Shown: positions 62,771 through 64,000 of the stretch, piece after piece
How the letters are laid out: each line of letters begins with the position of its first letter
Position numbering within the stretch: the first letter of the stretch is position 1
Assembly: GCF_027244095.1 (NCBI RefSeq)
Contig: NC_069665.1
Span: forward strand, 4,342,501 to 4,406,500
Direction: 5' to 3'
Length of the DNA stretch: 64,000 bases
Source: Hemicordylus capensis
Taxonomy: Eukaryota; Chordata; Lepidosauria; Squamata; Cordylidae
Notes under the pieces: model-generated
Told to the model about the DNA's origin: nothing
The model's database searches: none
The model's input: the letters and a program-made list of their open reading frames with translations, nothing else
Translations under genes and position numbers: made by a program

Positions 62771-63184
62771 GAAGAGGAGGGAGAGGCATTTGCCAAGATT
62801 CAACAGCTGAGCTGGTCAAGGTACAGTTCCACTGTTCAGTTTGTGAAACTGCAGCATGAGTTGGAGGAAGGACTGTGGGATTTACAGGCACTCGGAATAT
62901 GCCGGCCATGAGAGCAATCTGGAAAGGCAGAAATGAAATGGAAGGAAGAAAGAGGTGGACTCTTGGGAATGACGCGCAAGGTCACCTGAGCCTGTCTCAG
63001 CATGGGTGTGCTGGTAAGCAAGAGTTGAGAAGCACATGATGGGCCTGGTTGTTGTTGTTCCTAAATAAGCACCATATTGTTTCTTGGTTTTTAAACCTAC
63101 TTTCCTTAAGGAAAACAAGCTTATGAGATCACCCAGCATTCTGTCCCTATCAACTTTGCAATGCCTGGACCAATATGAACCAAA
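62771..63184. other. Unassigned intronic DNA
   Basis: A 134-codon minus frame has no domain. No repeat border. Confidence 0.35.
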
Positions 63185-63360
63185 CTGGGTACAGTTGTAG
63201 AGACACCTCAGTTGGTGGTGATGCCATCCACCCTGCTTCAAGATGGCAGATGTCTGAACGTTTGAGGTGCAAACAATCTTGACCAAATTTAGTCCAGTTA
63301 TAAGTCAAAATAGTCAAAAGAAAGTAGGAAGATTAGTTCTTACTAGAACTTCTTGTTTAA
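63185..63360 (+). repeat. Dispersed repeat X, third copy
   Basis: GTTGTAGAGACACCTCAGTT, GATGCCATCCA, TTCAAGATGGCAGATGTCTG, GACCAAATTTAGTCCAGTTA and GATTAGTTCTTACTAGAACT parallel the units at 16246-16770. Confidence 0.6.
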
Positions 63361-64000
63361 AAATTAACCAAGTGGTAAAGGTGCTCAAGGGAGTCCTTTA
63401 TTTATTTATTGGAGGTTTGTCAGTAGGGAAGAGGAGGGTGGCATTTGTAGCCACTGTCCAATCTGTGTTATGCAGAGCTGGTTTCTGCTGCAAGCTAGGA
63501 GAACTTTAGAGCTCATTTCGAGTATTTGAAGAGCATCCTTTTTGAGCTGTGGTGTTAATGCTGAGCTGTGAACAACAATTTTGACAGCAAGTCAAAGCCG
63601 TTTGAAGTTATCCTTGAGGATGAAATTTTGAGAATTATCCTAGATTAGGATAAATCATTTTATAGTGTGACTATTAGTATAATGGATATTTGCTTTCTTT
63701 TTGTTTTTAATACTTTAATACAATTTAAAATGTGTTTTCAGGCATTATATGGGATTCATTTGGAGCTTCAGAATCACAAAAGAAATGACTTTTTATTTTG
63801 CTCTGTATAGATGTGTGCTGTACTCAGACGCCTTTAATCTAAATATTTCATATTGTTGTTAAACAAAACAGATTTGTTTGTGTTTGCATGCTTTGAAGGT
63901 TTGCAGTTGTCATAAGCACCTCTCCCTGCTGTGTCTTTGCAGACAGCTTGTGGTTATTCTTAAGGACCGTGTGTTCCAGTCTTTTAAAGTAACAGGTACC
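63361..64000. other. Unassigned AT-rich intronic DNA
   Basis: A short (TTTA) run lies at 63399-63410. No exon-like frame with splice sites is seen up to the edge. Confidence 0.4.

Larger units (their letters stand above)
56258..64000 (+). other. PLLP: PLLP intron 1 (5' part), repeat-rich
   Basis: Starts with GTGAGTAG and continues beyond the window, so the intron exceeds 7.7 kb. It contains SINEs, MITEs and dispersed repeats listed separately. The first kilobase (56258-57200) is C-rich and without recognised repeats and may hold promoter-proximal regulatory DNA. No other exon is seen on either strand. Confidence 0.75.

Overview
The window looks like squamate reptile nuclear DNA, most likely a lizard. 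The interspersed repeats show this: a SINE whose head is derived from 5S rRNA, a tRNA-Ala-headed SINE sharing the same body (both resemble the Sauria group), a CORE/MIR-like tRNA SINE, a tRNA SINE with a Bov-B/RTE-like tail, CR1 and L2-like LINE ends, and many palindromic non-autonomous hAT elements with 8-bp target-site duplications (TSDs). Species cannot be read from the sequence. Family names are assigned by eye and are approximate.

Gene content is low. The one gene I can name with confidence is PLLP (plasmolipin): its first coding exon is at 56114-56257 (+) inside a CpG island, and its first intron runs off the right edge. A complete tRNA-Leu(CAG) gene lies 1.8 kb upstream (54195-54277, +). 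From memory, human chromosome 16q13 also has tRNA-Leu(CAG) genes upstream of PLLP, followed by CCL22, CX3CL1 and CCL17, so this looks like conserved synteny. A second CpG island (20.4-20.96 kb) holds a possible first coding exon on the minus strand (signal-peptide-like, ending at a good splice donor). Its orientation fits a chemokine-side neighbour, but I found no downstream exon. A third CpG-rich promoter-like segment lies at 28.4-28.99 kb.

Layout: 1-20 kb is repeat-rich intergenic DNA or the intron of a minus-strand gene. 19.98-20.96 kb holds a 130-bp tandem repeat running into the second CpG island. 21-27.8 kb is repeats plus unassigned DNA. 27.85-36.96 kb is the most unusual part: a 112-116-bp minisatellite, a CpG island, then a locus bounded by direct repeats that contains three copies of a roughly 0.5-0.8 kb module separated by two tandem arrays (61-bp, 73-bp and 111-bp units with higher-order structure), with hAT insertions and one probable solo LTR. 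37-54 kb is a field of nested SINEs, LINEs and MITEs. 54.2-56.26 kb is the tRNA gene and PLLP promoter. 56.26-64 kb is PLLP intron 1, again full of repeats.

MITE types: (i) ends like CAGGGGTTCTCAAAC, (ii) ends like CAGGGCTGCACAAC, (iii) ends like CAGGGGTTCCCCACC, all palindromes around ACTACAACTCCCATCATC; (iv) ends like TAGGGATGTGCACAGAACC; (v) ends like CAGGGGCGTAACTA. All are taken as hAT-like from the TIR form and 8-bp TSDs. No retroviral coding sequence, CRISPR array or bacterial-type operon was seen.
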